The translations under genes were made by a program, and so were the position numbers. Shown in pieces: positions 8,044 through 16,815 of a stretch of DNA of 49,522 nt (positions are counted from its first letter, which is position 1; the number at the start of each line of letters is the position of its first letter). This DNA comes from Candidatus Solibacter sp. (GTDB taxonomy: Bacteria > Acidobacteriota > Terriglobia > Bryobacterales > Bryobacteraceae), in NCBI GenBank assembly GCA_025361425.1, contig JANYAH010000296.1, positions 1 through 49,522 on the forward strand, given 5' to 3'. The notes beneath the pieces are model-generated. The model was not told the DNA's origin and did no database searches. It saw only the letters and a list, made by a program, of their open reading frames with translations.

Positions 8044-10908
8044 ATGCGTTACAACTGGAAATTCAGTGCATTGGTAATGGGCCTCGGGCTCGCGCTGGCG
8101 GCCAATGTCTTCGGGCAGGCAGCGGCCATGAACGGAGAGATCACGGGGACGGTGACGGATCCATCTGGCGCCGCCGTTTCGGGCGCGACCGTGCAGATCG
8201 GCAATACCGCCACGGGCTTCAAACAGTCAACGAAAACCGGGGACATTGGGCTGTACCGCTTCACGGTGCTGCCGCTGGGAACCTATGAAATTGCAGTGCA
8301 GGCTTCCGGCTTCGGCGCGACGCGGCGCACCGGCATCGCGCTGACCGCGGGCGCGACGGCGACAGTGGATATTACGGTCAACGTGGCCGGCACCACCACC
8401 ATGGTGGACGTCACCGCGTCGGCGGCGATTACGGAGCCGAGCCGCACCGACCTGGGCAGCACGCTAAGCGAGAACATGACGCGCAATTTGCCGCTGGTTT
8501 CGCGCAATCCGTATAACTTTATTCTGTTCCAACCCAACGTAAGCGGCCGCGCCAATACAGAATTCGGCGTACCGCGCAAGATCAACGCCAACGGCTTCAA
8601 CGGGCGCATCAACTATCAGTTGGATGGCAGCAACAACACGGAGAGCGACCGCGCCGGCATCCGGCTGATTCCGGTATCGGATATCTACGTGGCGGAAGTG
8701 CAGCAGGTCTCCAACGGCTTCGCGCCGGAGTTCGGCAACACCGTCGGGACGGTATTCAACACCATCACTAAAAGCGGCGCCAACGATTTTCACGGTGAAG
8801 GCGGGTACCTGTTCCGGCGCACAGATTTCAGCGCGCGGCCCAAGCTGCTTTCCACCACGGCGCTGGTTCCGGCAGTCAACGTGGATTCCTACTCGGTGGA
8901 TGGCGGCGGTCGCGTGATTAAGGATAAGCTGTTCTTCTTCGGCGGCTTCGAGCACGTGAAGCGCGACCTGCCGGGCGTGGTGACGGTGAGCGCGGCAAAC
9001 ATCGCGGCGCTGGGCCTGCCCGCCGATTACATCAACCCGATTCCGTTCCGCCAGAGCGTGTACTTCTACATGGGCAAGGGCGATTGGCAGATCAACGCCA
9101 AGAACCGCCTGTCCATGCGCTACATGCACCATGCTAACGATTCGCCATACAACAACGGCACCATCGGCGGACTCAACCTGGTATCGCAATCTTACAATTT
9201 CGTCGATCGTTCTCATGTGGGCGCGATGCAACTGGTTTCCATCGTCAACGACCACACGGTCAACGAGCTTCGCGGACAGGTGGCGTACCGCGGGCAGGTG
9301 CAGGACCGCTTCGCCGCGTCGGGCACCGGTCCGGTGCTCACGGTTTCGGGCATCGCCAACTTCGGCGGGCCGAACCAGGCGGGCTTCGTATACGAAGAGA
9401 CCACGCCCGAATTGGCCGACAATCTCAGCTACATGCGCGGGTCCCACTCTTTCAAGTTCGGCGTCAGCACGCACGCGGTGCGCGATACGCAGGTGCAGGC
9501 CACGTTCGCGCAATACAACTTCGGGAGCATTGCGGCCTACCAGGCGGCGGTGAACGGGTCGGCCCCGAAGGGCTACGCGAGCTTCAGCCAGATTGTGGGC
9601 AACCCGTCGCTCAAATACAATTCGCTGTTCACGAGTTTCTTCGCGCAGGATTCCTGGAAGCCAATGCGCAACCTGACGGTGACCTATGGTCTGCGCTACG
9701 ACCTTTATAAGATGCCGGCGGCGGATAAGACTTCGCCGTTCGCGTATTCGCAGAACTTCCGCACCGACAAGAATAACTTTGGCCCGCGGCTGGGATTTGC
9801 GTGGGGATTGGGTAAGGACCAGAAGACGGTGATCCGGGCGAGTTCGGGCATTTTCTACGATTCGCCGCAGACCGACCAGTATCGCAAGGCAATCTCGTTT
9901 AACGGCAACCCGGCGTTCTTCACGCTCTCGGCGACGCCGGCACTGAGCTACGCGCCGTCGTTCCCGAACGTGTTCACGGCCCCCCCAGCGGGCATTACGG
10001 GGAGCACCGACATCACGACGATCTCGCCGGATTTCGCTAATCTCTATTCGATTAACGCAAACTTTTCGGTGACCCGGGAACTTACTCCCAGCACGGCGCT
10101 GAGCGCATCGTATCTCTTCACCGCGGGCAAGCGCCTGCCAGTGTATCGCAACATCAACGTGGTGCCGAGCGGGACATTCCTGGCGGACGGTCGGCCGATT
10201 TTCGGCACGGCGGCGCGCTACTACGCGGGCTTCGGCAACATCACCTCGGCGGAATCGGCGGGGCGCTCCACTTACAACGGCATGAACCTGACGCTGCGCA
10301 AGCAACTGGCGCGCGGCTACGAATTCTATGGCACCTACACGTGGTCGCACGCCATCGACGACGCGCCGGAGCAGAACAACATCGACTCGGGCGCCAACTA
10401 TCTGAGCGACCCGACCAACCGGCGCCGCGACCGTGGCAATTCACTTACCGACAAGCGGCACGTGTTCAACATGACTGGCGTGTTGATGCCGGAGATGAAG
10501 AGCGATAACAAGACGGCCAACTACCTGCTAAATCACAACCGGCTTTCGTTCTCCATTGCGGCGTCGAGCGGCGACCTGTTCAACATGGGCAGCAACAAGG
10601 TGCTGAACCTCGATTCGACGGAACCTAGCGCGTTCCAGCGTCCGCTCTACGTAGGGCGGAATACCATCCGGGCGGGCTGGGTGGCGGAGATCAACGCGCG
10701 CTACTCGCGCATGTTCCCCGTGAAAGAGAAGAAGAGCTTCGAGTTCCTGGCGGAGACCACCAACCTCGGCAACCGGCTGAACGTCATCGCGCTGAATTCC
10801 ACCGCGGCCGTGGACACGGCGGGCAACATCACGCAGCCAGCGACGCTCGCGCCCACCGGATCGCGCGACCAGCGCCTGCTGCAATTGGGCCTGCGTTTCA
10901 ACTGGTAA
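8044..10908 (+). CDS. Oar-like TonB-dependent outer-membrane receptor
   Basis: The 954-residue product has a signal peptide (about 1-27), a carboxypeptidase-regulatory-like domain (about 32-115, GEITGTVTDPSGAAVSGA), a plug-like region (NLPLVSRNPYNFILFQPNVSG, TVFNTITKSGANDFHGEGGY) and a barrel ending in LQLGLRFNW with a terminal aromatic residue. AGAGG lies about 7 nt before the ATG. It is the same architecture as the receptor at 75-3467 but about 175 residues shorter and clearly divergent, so the two are unlikely to be recent duplicates. It presumably imports a large ligand with TonB-ExbBD energy. The gene converges with tdk, with only 11 bp between stop codons. Confidence 0.93.
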   Translation: MRYNWKFSALVMGLGLALAANVFGQAAAMNGEITGTVTDPSGAAVSGATVQIGNTATGFKQSTKTGDIGLYRFTVLPLGTYEIAVQASGFGATRRTGIALTAGATATVDITVNVAGTTTMVDVTASAAITEPSRTDLGSTLSENMTRNLPLVSRNPYNFILFQPNVSGRANTEFGVPRKINANGFNGRINYQLDGSNNTESDRAGIRLIPVSDIYVAEVQQVSNGFAPEFGNTVGTVFNTITKSGANDFHGEGGYLFRRTDFSARPKLLSTTALVPAVNVDSYSVDGGGRVIKDKLFFFGGFEHVKRDLPGVVTVSAANIAALGLPADYINPIPFRQSVYFYMGKGDWQINAKNRLSMRYMHHANDSPYNNGTIGGLNLVSQSYNFVDRSHVGAMQLVSIVNDHTVNELRGQVAYRGQVQDRFAASGTGPVLTVSGIANFGGPNQAGFVYEETTPELADNLSYMRGSHSFKFGVSTHAVRDTQVQATFAQYNFGSIAAYQAAVNGSAPKGYASFSQIVGNPSLKYNSLFTSFFAQDSWKPMRNLTVTYGLRYDLYKMPAADKTSPFAYSQNFRTDKNNFGPRLGFAWGLGKDQKTVIRASSGIFYDSPQTDQYRKAISFNGNPAFFTLSATPALSYAPSFPNVFTAPPAGITGSTDITTISPDFANLYSINANFSVTRELTPSTALSASYLFTAGKRLPVYRNINVVPSGTFLADGRPIFGTAARYYAGFGNITSAESAGRSTYNGMNLTLRKQLARGYEFYGTYTWSHAIDDAPEQNNIDSGANYLSDPTNRRRDRGNSLTDKRHVFNMTGVLMPEMKSDNKTANYLLNHNRLSFSIAASSGDLFNMGSNKVLNLDSTEPSAFQRPLYVGRNTIRAGWVAEINARYSRMFPVKEKKSFEFLAETTNLGNRLNVIALNSTAAVDTAGNITQPATLAPTGSRDQRLLQLGLRFNW

Positions 10909-10919
10909 GAGTCAGCTCT

Positions 10920-11534
10920 TTAGCTCTTTTCAGGTTGGCGTTTGGCTTTGACAAATTCGAGCTCGGTCTGCTTCGGTATACCGGGCTCGAAGCATCTGCG
11001 GCAGCGCGCTTCGTACATATCGGAAGCGCCGACCACGATCAGGTCCTCCGACCCGCGCAGGCGTTGCGTGTGCTTGGCGGGGTTGCCGCAGCGCACGCAG
11101 ATGGCGAGCGTCTTGGTGATGGATTCGGCTTGCGCCAGCAGGTCCGGGATGGGGGCGAACGGGCGCCCCAGGTAGTCGGTATCGAGGCCGGAGACGATTA
11201 CCTGTTTGCCGCTATCGGCGAGGCGCTGCGCGACATCCACCAGGTGAGGTCCCATGAAGTTGGCCTCGTCGACGCCCACCACCTCGCTGCGCCAATCGAT
11301 GCGCTCAATGATTTCGCTGGCGTTGCTCACCACTTGAGAGTGCATTCGCAGATCGCCGTGGGAAACAATTTCGTTGTCGGAATAGCGGTTGTCGATGGCG
11401 GGCTTGAAGACTTCGACGCGTTTGCGGGCAATCATGGCGCGTCGCAGGCGCCGGATCAACTCCTCGCTCTTGCCCGAAAACATGGGTCCACAGATGACTT
11501 CGATCCAGCCGACGTTGCCAGTGATGATATCCAT
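10920..11534 (-). CDS. tdk: thymidine kinase (type II)
   Basis: The 204-residue enzyme phosphorylates thymidine with ATP in the salvage pathway. The Walker A motif GPMFSGKS is at residues 16-23. The DEANF block has the expected catalytic Glu (about residue 90). The zinc-binding region has a CxxC pair (CVRC) and a second CxxC (CRRC) in the usual lasso domain, and the substrate-binding lasso is complete. Length is normal for the family. It may cooperate functionally with DeoC (41135-42022) in deoxynucleoside salvage, though it is not linked to it. The ATG start opens directly on the conserved WIEVICGPMFSGKS block after nine residues. Confidence 0.96.
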   Translation of the reverse strand: MDIITGNVGWIEVICGPMFSGKSEELIRRLRRAMIARKRVEVFKPAIDNRYSDNEIVSHGDLRMHSQVVSNASEIIERIDWRSEVVGVDEANFMGPHLVDVAQRLADSGKQVIVSGLDTDYLGRPFAPIPDLLAQAESITKTLAICVRCGNPAKHTQRLRGSEDLIVVGASDMYEARCRRCFEPGIPKQTELEFVKAKRQPEKS

Positions 11535-11585
11535 ACGAATCGCTCAGGATGACACAATGCCGGGGGGATTGTAAAAGGGGCGGAA

Positions 11586-13793
11586 TTACTTGATCGACAC
11601 CTGCACCGGGCTCGCCGTCTGCCCGTCGGCAGCGAGCACGATATTCACCCTACCCGCGCCTGCCAGAGCTCGCGGCAACGGGCCGATATTGACCTGTTCC
11701 ACGCCCACCAGATTGACCCCCGCCGATAAACGCTGCGGTCCCCAATAAAGCACCCCGACCTCCTGCCCGCCCACCGTCACCGCAACGGACTTCGCGTTGA
11801 AAATCCCGGTTCCCCACAAGGTCAGGTATACCTGCTCGGTAGCCGGTCCCAGATCGATCGGCAACGCGCGCACTTCGTCCGCGAGGCCCACCTGGTAGAC
11901 GGATTCAAAGGATTGCGACTGGTCGGCCTTCACCCGGACCACGTTGGCGGCGGCCAAAGCCGTGCCCGTATCCAATTGGAAAATTCCCGGCGAGACGGGC
12001 GCAATCTGAAGTTGGCCGCTCGCGGCGACGCCGTCTTTGGCCGTGATGGTGATGACGGCGAATCCGGGCGCGGCGTTGGCGGGGACCAGGAAGTTCACCT
12101 GACTGGGCGACGCAAAGTACAGCGACGGCGCCCACCTGGCGCCGGCGGAGTCCTGAATGGCGACGCTGGTTCCGGGTGACGAGATGAAGATCTGCCCAGC
12201 CTGCGGCATCTGCGTGTCCGTGGAAAGACGGGCGCCGAATGCCGCGGCGATCGATCCCACGGCCAGCGGTCCCGCGAGGTAGGTGGCCGCCGAAACAGCG
12301 GTCAGCGCCGGAGCTGCGGCGGGCGCGGAAGGGCCGGAAAACGAAACTGTCTGGTACTGAATTCCGGCGCTGTCCACAATACCATCCACCGATTGGACGG
12401 TACCCGGGAAGTAATACGGACGAATGATTGCCGGCTTAAACTCTTTCTGGAACGCGTAGTGCAGTTTCACCGGCTGGCCGCGCAGGTATTGGGCGGTGAT
12501 GTAGCCCACCAACGCATGTTCGAATGAATGATAGGCGCTCTTCCAGGCCCACGCCTTCGGGTAATCGCGCTGCGGGGTGTTGGTGCCGTAGTTCACGCCG
12601 TTCCAAACCTCGCCAAATTCAGGGTCCACGAAATACTTGAACCAGTAAGCGGCGGTTTGCGGCAGATAACGCCCGGCGCGCAGATCGCCCAGCGCCAGGG
12701 TGCCGGAGAACTGGTCGAGTTCGGCGAAAATCCACCAGTTCTTGTTTCTGTCGGTCTGACCGCCGCTGAGAACGCCTTGCGCCCAGGAGCCGTCCTCGGG
12801 CAAGTAAGCGCGATCGAAAAGCCTGCGGCCGGCGGCTTCGGAGAAGCTGACCATCCCTTGATCGCCGAGCATTAATCCGGTCCAGCGCAACATCCACAGT
12901 GCCTTGCTGGTATGCCCGAAATCCGCGCCGCTGAATGCCAGATCCCGATCCTGCGGCGTGTTGGCGGAGGTGAAGAAGAGGTTGTCGGCGGGCGAATAGA
13001 AAGTCCCCAGTATCGAACGCGCCATCAGCGCCAGGGTCTGCTGCCACTCGGTCCGCTGGGGCTCGGGCAGGATGGGTGTGAGCAGGACCAGGTACGTATT
13101 CATCTGGTCCAGATCGGCCACCAATCGCTTCTGGTCGCTCCGCTGGGAACCGTTGTTCTGCAACATCCACTGCATGGTCCCCAGCGTTCGATTGTAATAG
13201 CTGCTAGCGATGTACTCCTTGATGGCGAATATGTCCGGCAGCACCTGGTCGTCCCGCGTCAGGTAGTAGTACATCGCGAGGCCCAGCAGACCGTAGCCCA
13301 ACTCCTGCGGGTTCCGGAATTCGCGCCGCGGGCCCCAGGAGTTGTTGCCCAGGTCAAGCATGGTGAACATGCCGCCGCCGCTCCGGTCCACGGCGTTCTT
13401 GCGGATGTAGTCGATGCCGGCCTTCATGTACGCGAGATATTTGGGATAGCCGGTCAGGTGGTAGGCGACACCGTAGCCGTAGGTCTGCCTGGACACCGAT
13501 ACCAGGGACTGGGCGGGAGCCAGCAGGTAGGAATTGGCCGCGATAGGGGGACAGGGCTTCTTGTAGTCCAGCAGCGAGCCGTCATCGCAGCGGACGGAGG
13601 GAAACGAGCCGAGCGGGTCTCCCAAGGCGGCGGGCGTGGTCCAGAAGGGTAACAGATCGTTGGTCAAGTGCTGGATCCAGCGGTCTCCCGTGGGCAAATC
13701 GCGGAGGTAGGAAGAATCGCCGGTCTGGGCGGATCCGGCGGCGAGGAGAACGCCGGTTGTGAACAGAAGAAGATAGCGCCAGATTCTGTGCAT
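11586..13793 (-). CDS. secreted AGE-like (alpha/alpha)6-barrel protein with Solibacter C-terminal domain
   Basis: After a signal peptide (about 1-22) the N-terminal ~450 residues look like an (alpha/alpha)6 barrel of the N-acylglucosamine 2-epimerase/GH-like type: helical repeats, aromatic pairs, FGHTSKALWMLRW, NKNWWIFAELDQFSG and KSAYHSFEHALVGY, which resemble AGE-family His and aromatic positions. The last ~220 residues (about 510-735) match the 'Solibacter uncharacterized C-terminal domain' (TIGR03437 type): an AATYLAG opening, FASPSQVNFLVPANAAPG, APVSPGIF, LTLWGTGI, VGVEQVNI. That domain is largely confined to this bacterial group and is presumed to act at the cell surface. A sugar isomerase or glycan-binding role is plausible but unproven. 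The 213 bp upstream to 14007 contain no clear gene. Confidence 0.78.
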   Translation of the reverse strand: MHRIWRYLLLFTTGVLLAAGSAQTGDSSYLRDLPTGDRWIQHLTNDLLPFWTTPAALGDPLGSFPSVRCDDGSLLDYKKPCPPIAANSYLLAPAQSLVSVSRQTYGYGVAYHLTGYPKYLAYMKAGIDYIRKNAVDRSGGGMFTMLDLGNNSWGPRREFRNPQELGYGLLGLAMYYYLTRDDQVLPDIFAIKEYIASSYYNRTLGTMQWMLQNNGSQRSDQKRLVADLDQMNTYLVLLTPILPEPQRTEWQQTLALMARSILGTFYSPADNLFFTSANTPQDRDLAFSGADFGHTSKALWMLRWTGLMLGDQGMVSFSEAAGRRLFDRAYLPEDGSWAQGVLSGGQTDRNKNWWIFAELDQFSGTLALGDLRAGRYLPQTAAYWFKYFVDPEFGEVWNGVNYGTNTPQRDYPKAWAWKSAYHSFEHALVGYITAQYLRGQPVKLHYAFQKEFKPAIIRPYYFPGTVQSVDGIVDSAGIQYQTVSFSGPSAPAAAPALTAVSAATYLAGPLAVGSIAAAFGARLSTDTQMPQAGQIFISSPGTSVAIQDSAGARWAPSLYFASPSQVNFLVPANAAPGFAVITITAKDGVAASGQLQIAPVSPGIFQLDTGTALAAANVVRVKADQSQSFESVYQVGLADEVRALPIDLGPATEQVYLTLWGTGIFNAKSVAVTVGGQEVGVLYWGPQRLSAGVNLVGVEQVNIGPLPRALAGAGRVNIVLAADGQTASPVQVSIK

Positions 13794-14006
13794 CGCTGTG
13801 CTTCGATTCTAGCCCGTTGCGGACTCGCTGGCAGGGTTACGCCGTTTCAACGGCAATGAACTGATTCGCCCGCCTTGCGAAAGACGCTTTCTTGCCGCGT
13901 ACTCCACCGCGAGGCCACCAATCGGGAAGTGCTCCGTTTTTGCAGGCCAGCCCCGCATAGCACCCATTGCCAATGTCTGTGATTGCCGAAATTGGGCCGG
14001 CCAGGG

Positions 14007-14648
14007 TCAGCGCGGCAGACGTTCCCGAAGCACCGAATAGAAACTTCGCGCCAAATTCGTGGCCGCCAGCGTCGCCGCGTGGTCGTCACCAGACGTTTCC
14101 CACAGGATTACACGTACCAAACTGGTGTCGGTGCGCCCGTCCCGGATGGCGTCGGCAACTTGCCAGAGTTTGGCTGCCCACTCGCCCGCAACCACGCGCC
14201 GTGGCCTTTGATACCAGAACAGAACCACGGCGCGTTCCCGGCCCTTGGTGACTAAATAACGGTTGACGGTGATTGCGCCGTCCGGGGTATCCAGCGTAAC
14301 CTCGCCGGTCACCTCGGGCATCCAACCCGTTCCCGGTAAGCACATCTTGGGCGAGTGCGGCTGCTTGTGTCCCTCGCGCTGAGACTGGTACCAGAAGACT
14401 AACAAACTGCCGAGCAGACCCGCCTGTCGATGGACATAGGTCCGGCTCAGCACCCGGTCAGGGCCGAGTTCGGCTGCAATGTCCGCCGCAATCGGGTCTT
14501 CCCGGAACTGCTGCCACTCCCCAAACTCGGCAGGAAAGCCCGAAAGGTCGGGTGGCACCGGCACACGTTCCCCGCCTACGGCCCAATGAGCTAGGGCGAA
14601 CTGCCCTATCAGCAACAACGGCGCCAGTATCAGTCTGCGCTCAAGCAT
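14007..14648 (-). CDS. exosortase-associated protein EpsI
   Basis: The 213-residue protein has one N-terminal membrane segment (about 5-25) and a soluble, presumably periplasmic, domain. The block HSPKMCLPGTGW (residues 98-109) is the signature of the EpsI family (TIGR02914 type) that accompanies exosortases; LLVFWYQSQREGH and VVLFWYQRPRR also follow the family. EpsI-type proteins are fused to or encoded beside exosortases and are thought to support export or processing of surface polymers and proteins. Its start overlaps the exosortase stop by 8 nt, indicating translational coupling. Confidence 0.9.
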   Translation of the reverse strand: MLERRLILAPLLLIGQFALAHWAVGGERVPVPPDLSGFPAEFGEWQQFREDPIAADIAAELGPDRVLSRTYVHRQAGLLGSLLVFWYQSQREGHKQPHSPKMCLPGTGWMPEVTGEVTLDTPDGAITVNRYLVTKGRERAVVLFWYQRPRRVVAGEWAAKLWQVADAIRDGRTDTSLVRVILWETSGDDHAATLAATNLARSFYSVLRERLPR

Positions 14649-15468
14649 GGAAACGAGCCCATACCGCGTGGAAAACGCCGCGCATCAGGACCAGCGTCGC
14701 CACGCACAATACAAAGACGAGGAAGCCGGCGATGCTGTGAGGTGTACCCCCGTCCAGCACGGGGAGCAGGCCGGAGGCTGCCACTCTCAGCGCATTCGCG
14801 ACCATCGCGATTGGGACAACCATTGCAAGAAGGGCAAAACGCATCCAGGGCTTCGCATCTGAAAGGTAGGCGTATACGACGGCGATGAACCCAAGCGAAA
14901 GCAGGTAGCGGACGCCATTGCAGGCTTCCTGCACGGAAACGCGGTGCCCGGCCACATCCAGGATGTTGCCTTCCCGGACTACCGCAACCCCGGCAACCGC
15001 CAACATGGCGGCGGCCATGCGGCTGGTAAGGATTTGCAGGGGAAACGTTACCTCGTTATAGACAATCGCCAGCTTGGGCAGCATGAAGAGCGTAAGCAGA
15101 ATCGGAAGAGCCCACGCACGCAGGAACACGAATCCGCCCAGAAACAGTACCGCGCCGGCAACTGATACAAGGAACGCCACCGAACTGGCGAAAAGACCTC
15201 CGCCAAACGCAGCGACGATCCGCAAGCCAGCGCCGGCCGCCAGAACCGCAAGGCCCCACCAGCTGGGCTCCGCCGGAAGCGCCAGCCACCGGTCGCGCTC
15301 CCTCCAAACAATCCATAGAACCACGATGGGCACAACGAAACCATGCGACATGTCTTCGTCGTTAGACCACTGGTCGAACATCCCGCGCAGCGTAGAAAAA
15401 TAGCAGACCACAAGTGCCGCGGCGGTCAATACAATAATGGCCTGTCGTGTTCTCGTCATGCCCGACAA
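14641..15468 (-). CDS. exosortase (transpeptidase-like membrane cysteine protease)
   Basis: The 275-residue integral membrane protein has about 8 hydrophobic segments. The presumed catalytic triad of exosortases is present: Cys183 in QEACNGVRYL, Arg228 in ANALRVA and His244 in TPHSIAG. The N-terminal block WSNDEDMSHGFVVP is also diagnostic. Exosortases recognise C-terminal PEP-CTERM-like tripartite signals, cleave the substrate and transfer it to a surface carrier. The gene sits 75 bp downstream of a protein carrying such a tail and overlaps EpsI by 8 nt, so the three genes form one leftward operon. The exact Xrt subclass cannot be assigned by eye. Confidence 0.93.
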   Translation of the reverse strand: MSGMTRTRQAIIVLTAAALVVCYFSTLRGMFDQWSNDEDMSHGFVVPIVVLWIVWRERDRWLALPAEPSWWGLAVLAAGAGLRIVAAFGGGLFASSVAFLVSVAGAVLFLGGFVFLRAWALPILLTLFMLPKLAIVYNEVTFPLQILTSRMAAAMLAVAGVAVVREGNILDVAGHRVSVQEACNGVRYLLSLGFIAVVYAYLSDAKPWMRFALLAMVVPIAMVANALRVAASGLLPVLDGGTPHSIAGFLVFVLCVATLVLMRGVFHAVWARFHA

Positions 15469-15543
15469 CTGTGATCGCGTTGCGGCCTGTGAAGCTGGCT
15501 TTCCCCGGGGGAAGCAGTCGCACTAACCGCTGTTCCGCGGGCT

Positions 15544-16623
15544 TCAGACCCTTCGGAACTGCGCCAGCAACTGTTCTCGCTTCAGGTAAACCGTAGTCAG
15601 AGCGAGACCTGCGATGACCAGAATCAGCGTTGGCGGAGCGGGCACGCTTGGCGGCGGCACGTTGGTTCCAACTAACAACCCGCAATTACTCGAGGCGAGT
15701 GACTCTCCTGAATCTGTGACCCGGGCTAAGTAGCTAAATGTCCCGGCAGCGGCCGGCGTCCCGGTGATCGCGCCCGTGGACGCGTTGAGCGCCAGGCCCG
15801 TAGGCAGGCTGCCTCCGATGATCGAGTAGTTGAGCGGCGGCGTCCCGTTGGCTGCCACCAAAGCCGAGGCGTAGGGTTGGCCCACTGGCCCGAAATTGGC
15901 CGCGCATGTCAGCGAGAGCGATCCCGCCCCGCCGGACGGCGAAGGATTTGTAATCATGTTGCCCTGTAGCGTAACCGCGCCGTTCCGTGCCAACGCTCTG
16001 CCGTTTAGCACTGCGCCGGTGTTGACCGTGACGGCTATGTTGGCCATGATGGTGCCGTTGAAAGCAGTGCCGGCGTTAAGAGTTGCCGAACTTCCGACCT
16101 GCCAAAAAACGTTGGAAGCCTTGGCGCCGCCGATGAGGTTCACGTTACTATTGTTGACCGCGGTCTTTAAGGTGCTCCCGATCTTGAAGATGAAGATAGC
16201 ATTCGGATCGCCGTTACCGTTGAGGGTGACGGTCCCGGTGATGTTTTCCTCTGACGAGTTGCAGTAAACGCCGGGCAGGAGAGTCATGTTGCCGAGGTCC
16301 CCGGGCAGAACAGGGCCAATACATGGTCGTGCGGCTGCGTCGTTATACGCGGCTGTCAAGTCGTTTTGGGCGGTGCCTGCCACAGCGTCACCGGCGTGTA
16401 TCACTCCGTTGACCACGATTCCGGGTCCAAATCCAATTACCTGCGTACCTGGGCTTAATCCAATATTCCCATCCACCACGGAATTGCCGGTGTTGGTGAT
16501 CGTGGAGAACGCTAGAACCGCGAAATTGCCGGCTGTTCCGAGGACTACCGGAGTTTGAGCCGTTAGGCAGAGACTGGACGCCAGAAGCAGCCCGATCTTC
16601 TTCATAGACCCGTTTTGACTCAT
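15544..16623 (-). CDS. DUF3494 ice-binding-type surface protein with putative Ig domain and exosortase sorting tail
   Basis: After a signal peptide, residues about 28-235 match the DUF3494 ice-binding/adhesin beta-helix (LGTAGNFAVLAFSTITNTG, VDGNIGLSPG, NAIFIFKIGSTL, FWQVGSSATLN, FNGTIMA). A putative Ig domain of the He_PIG kind follows (LPTGLALNASTGAITGTP). The C-terminus has the tripartite sorting layout: a Pro-rich VPAPPT motif, a hydrophobic helix (LILVIAGLALTTVYL) and basic KREQLLAQFRRV. The motif is not the canonical PEP. The domain occurs in ice-binding proteins and in surface adhesins, so antifreeze activity is not implied. ATG 16623 is chosen (GGGAGG 10 nt upstream); a TTG at 16626 is equally possible. 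First gene of the exosortase operon. Confidence 0.85.
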   Translation of the reverse strand: MSQNGSMKKIGLLLASSLCLTAQTPVVLGTAGNFAVLAFSTITNTGNSVVDGNIGLSPGTQVIGFGPGIVVNGVIHAGDAVAGTAQNDLTAAYNDAAARPCIGPVLPGDLGNMTLLPGVYCNSSEENITGTVTLNGNGDPNAIFIFKIGSTLKTAVNNSNVNLIGGAKASNVFWQVGSSATLNAGTAFNGTIMANIAVTVNTGAVLNGRALARNGAVTLQGNMITNPSPSGGAGSLSLTCAANFGPVGQPYASALVAANGTPPLNYSIIGGSLPTGLALNASTGAITGTPAAAGTFSYLARVTDSGESLASSNCGLLVGTNVPPPSVPAPPTLILVIAGLALTTVYLKREQLLAQFRRV

Positions 16624-16626
16624 CAA

Positions 16627-16748
16627 GATATTGCCTCCCTTTCAGAGAAAGAATTCACCACACATGAGGAGAGACCAACGGCTCTTCTCTTAGCCAGCGA
16701 AAGACACCCCTCCGGCTGGTCACGGTACTAGCCCGGAACCACATTATA
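16627..16748 (-). promoter_or_regulatory. promoter and structured leader of the exosortase operon
   Basis: A perfect TATAAT lies on the minus strand at 16748-16743, with no good -35 at 17 nt. A transcript starting near 16735 would have a leader of about 110 nt before the ATG at 16623. The leader can fold: an AGCC/GGCT-type pairing encloses GGAGGGGTGTC (about 16714-16689), and GAGAAGAG pairs imperfectly with CTCTCCTC. I compared it by eye with the cyclic di-GMP-I consensus and saw no match. The rest of the gap to 16815 contains no gene. Confidence 0.4.
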
Positions 16749-16815
16749 TAATACTGGGCCGAAATCCGGCCATATTTCAAACAATACCGCTTGGAGGCCA
16801 AGGGGGCGGCGCCCG

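Noticed and set aside
8464-10350. 628-residue minus-strand open frame opposite the second receptor
   Set aside because: Antisense shadow: the composition is Arg/His/Val-rich with no motif, and the plus-strand receptor is unmistakable.
10907-10930. AAGAG-TCAG-CTCTT as a terminator between the receptor and tdk
   Set aside because: The stem is only 5 bp and overlaps the stop codon; too weak to call.
13847-14089. 80-residue minus-strand open frame downstream of EpsI
   Set aside because: It overlaps the end of EpsI in another frame, is Arg/Trp-rich, has no ribosome site and resembles nothing I know.
16681-16740. Cyclic di-GMP-I riboswitch before the exosortase operon
   Set aside because: The conserved core phrases of that riboswitch are not found on either strand; only generic hairpins remain.
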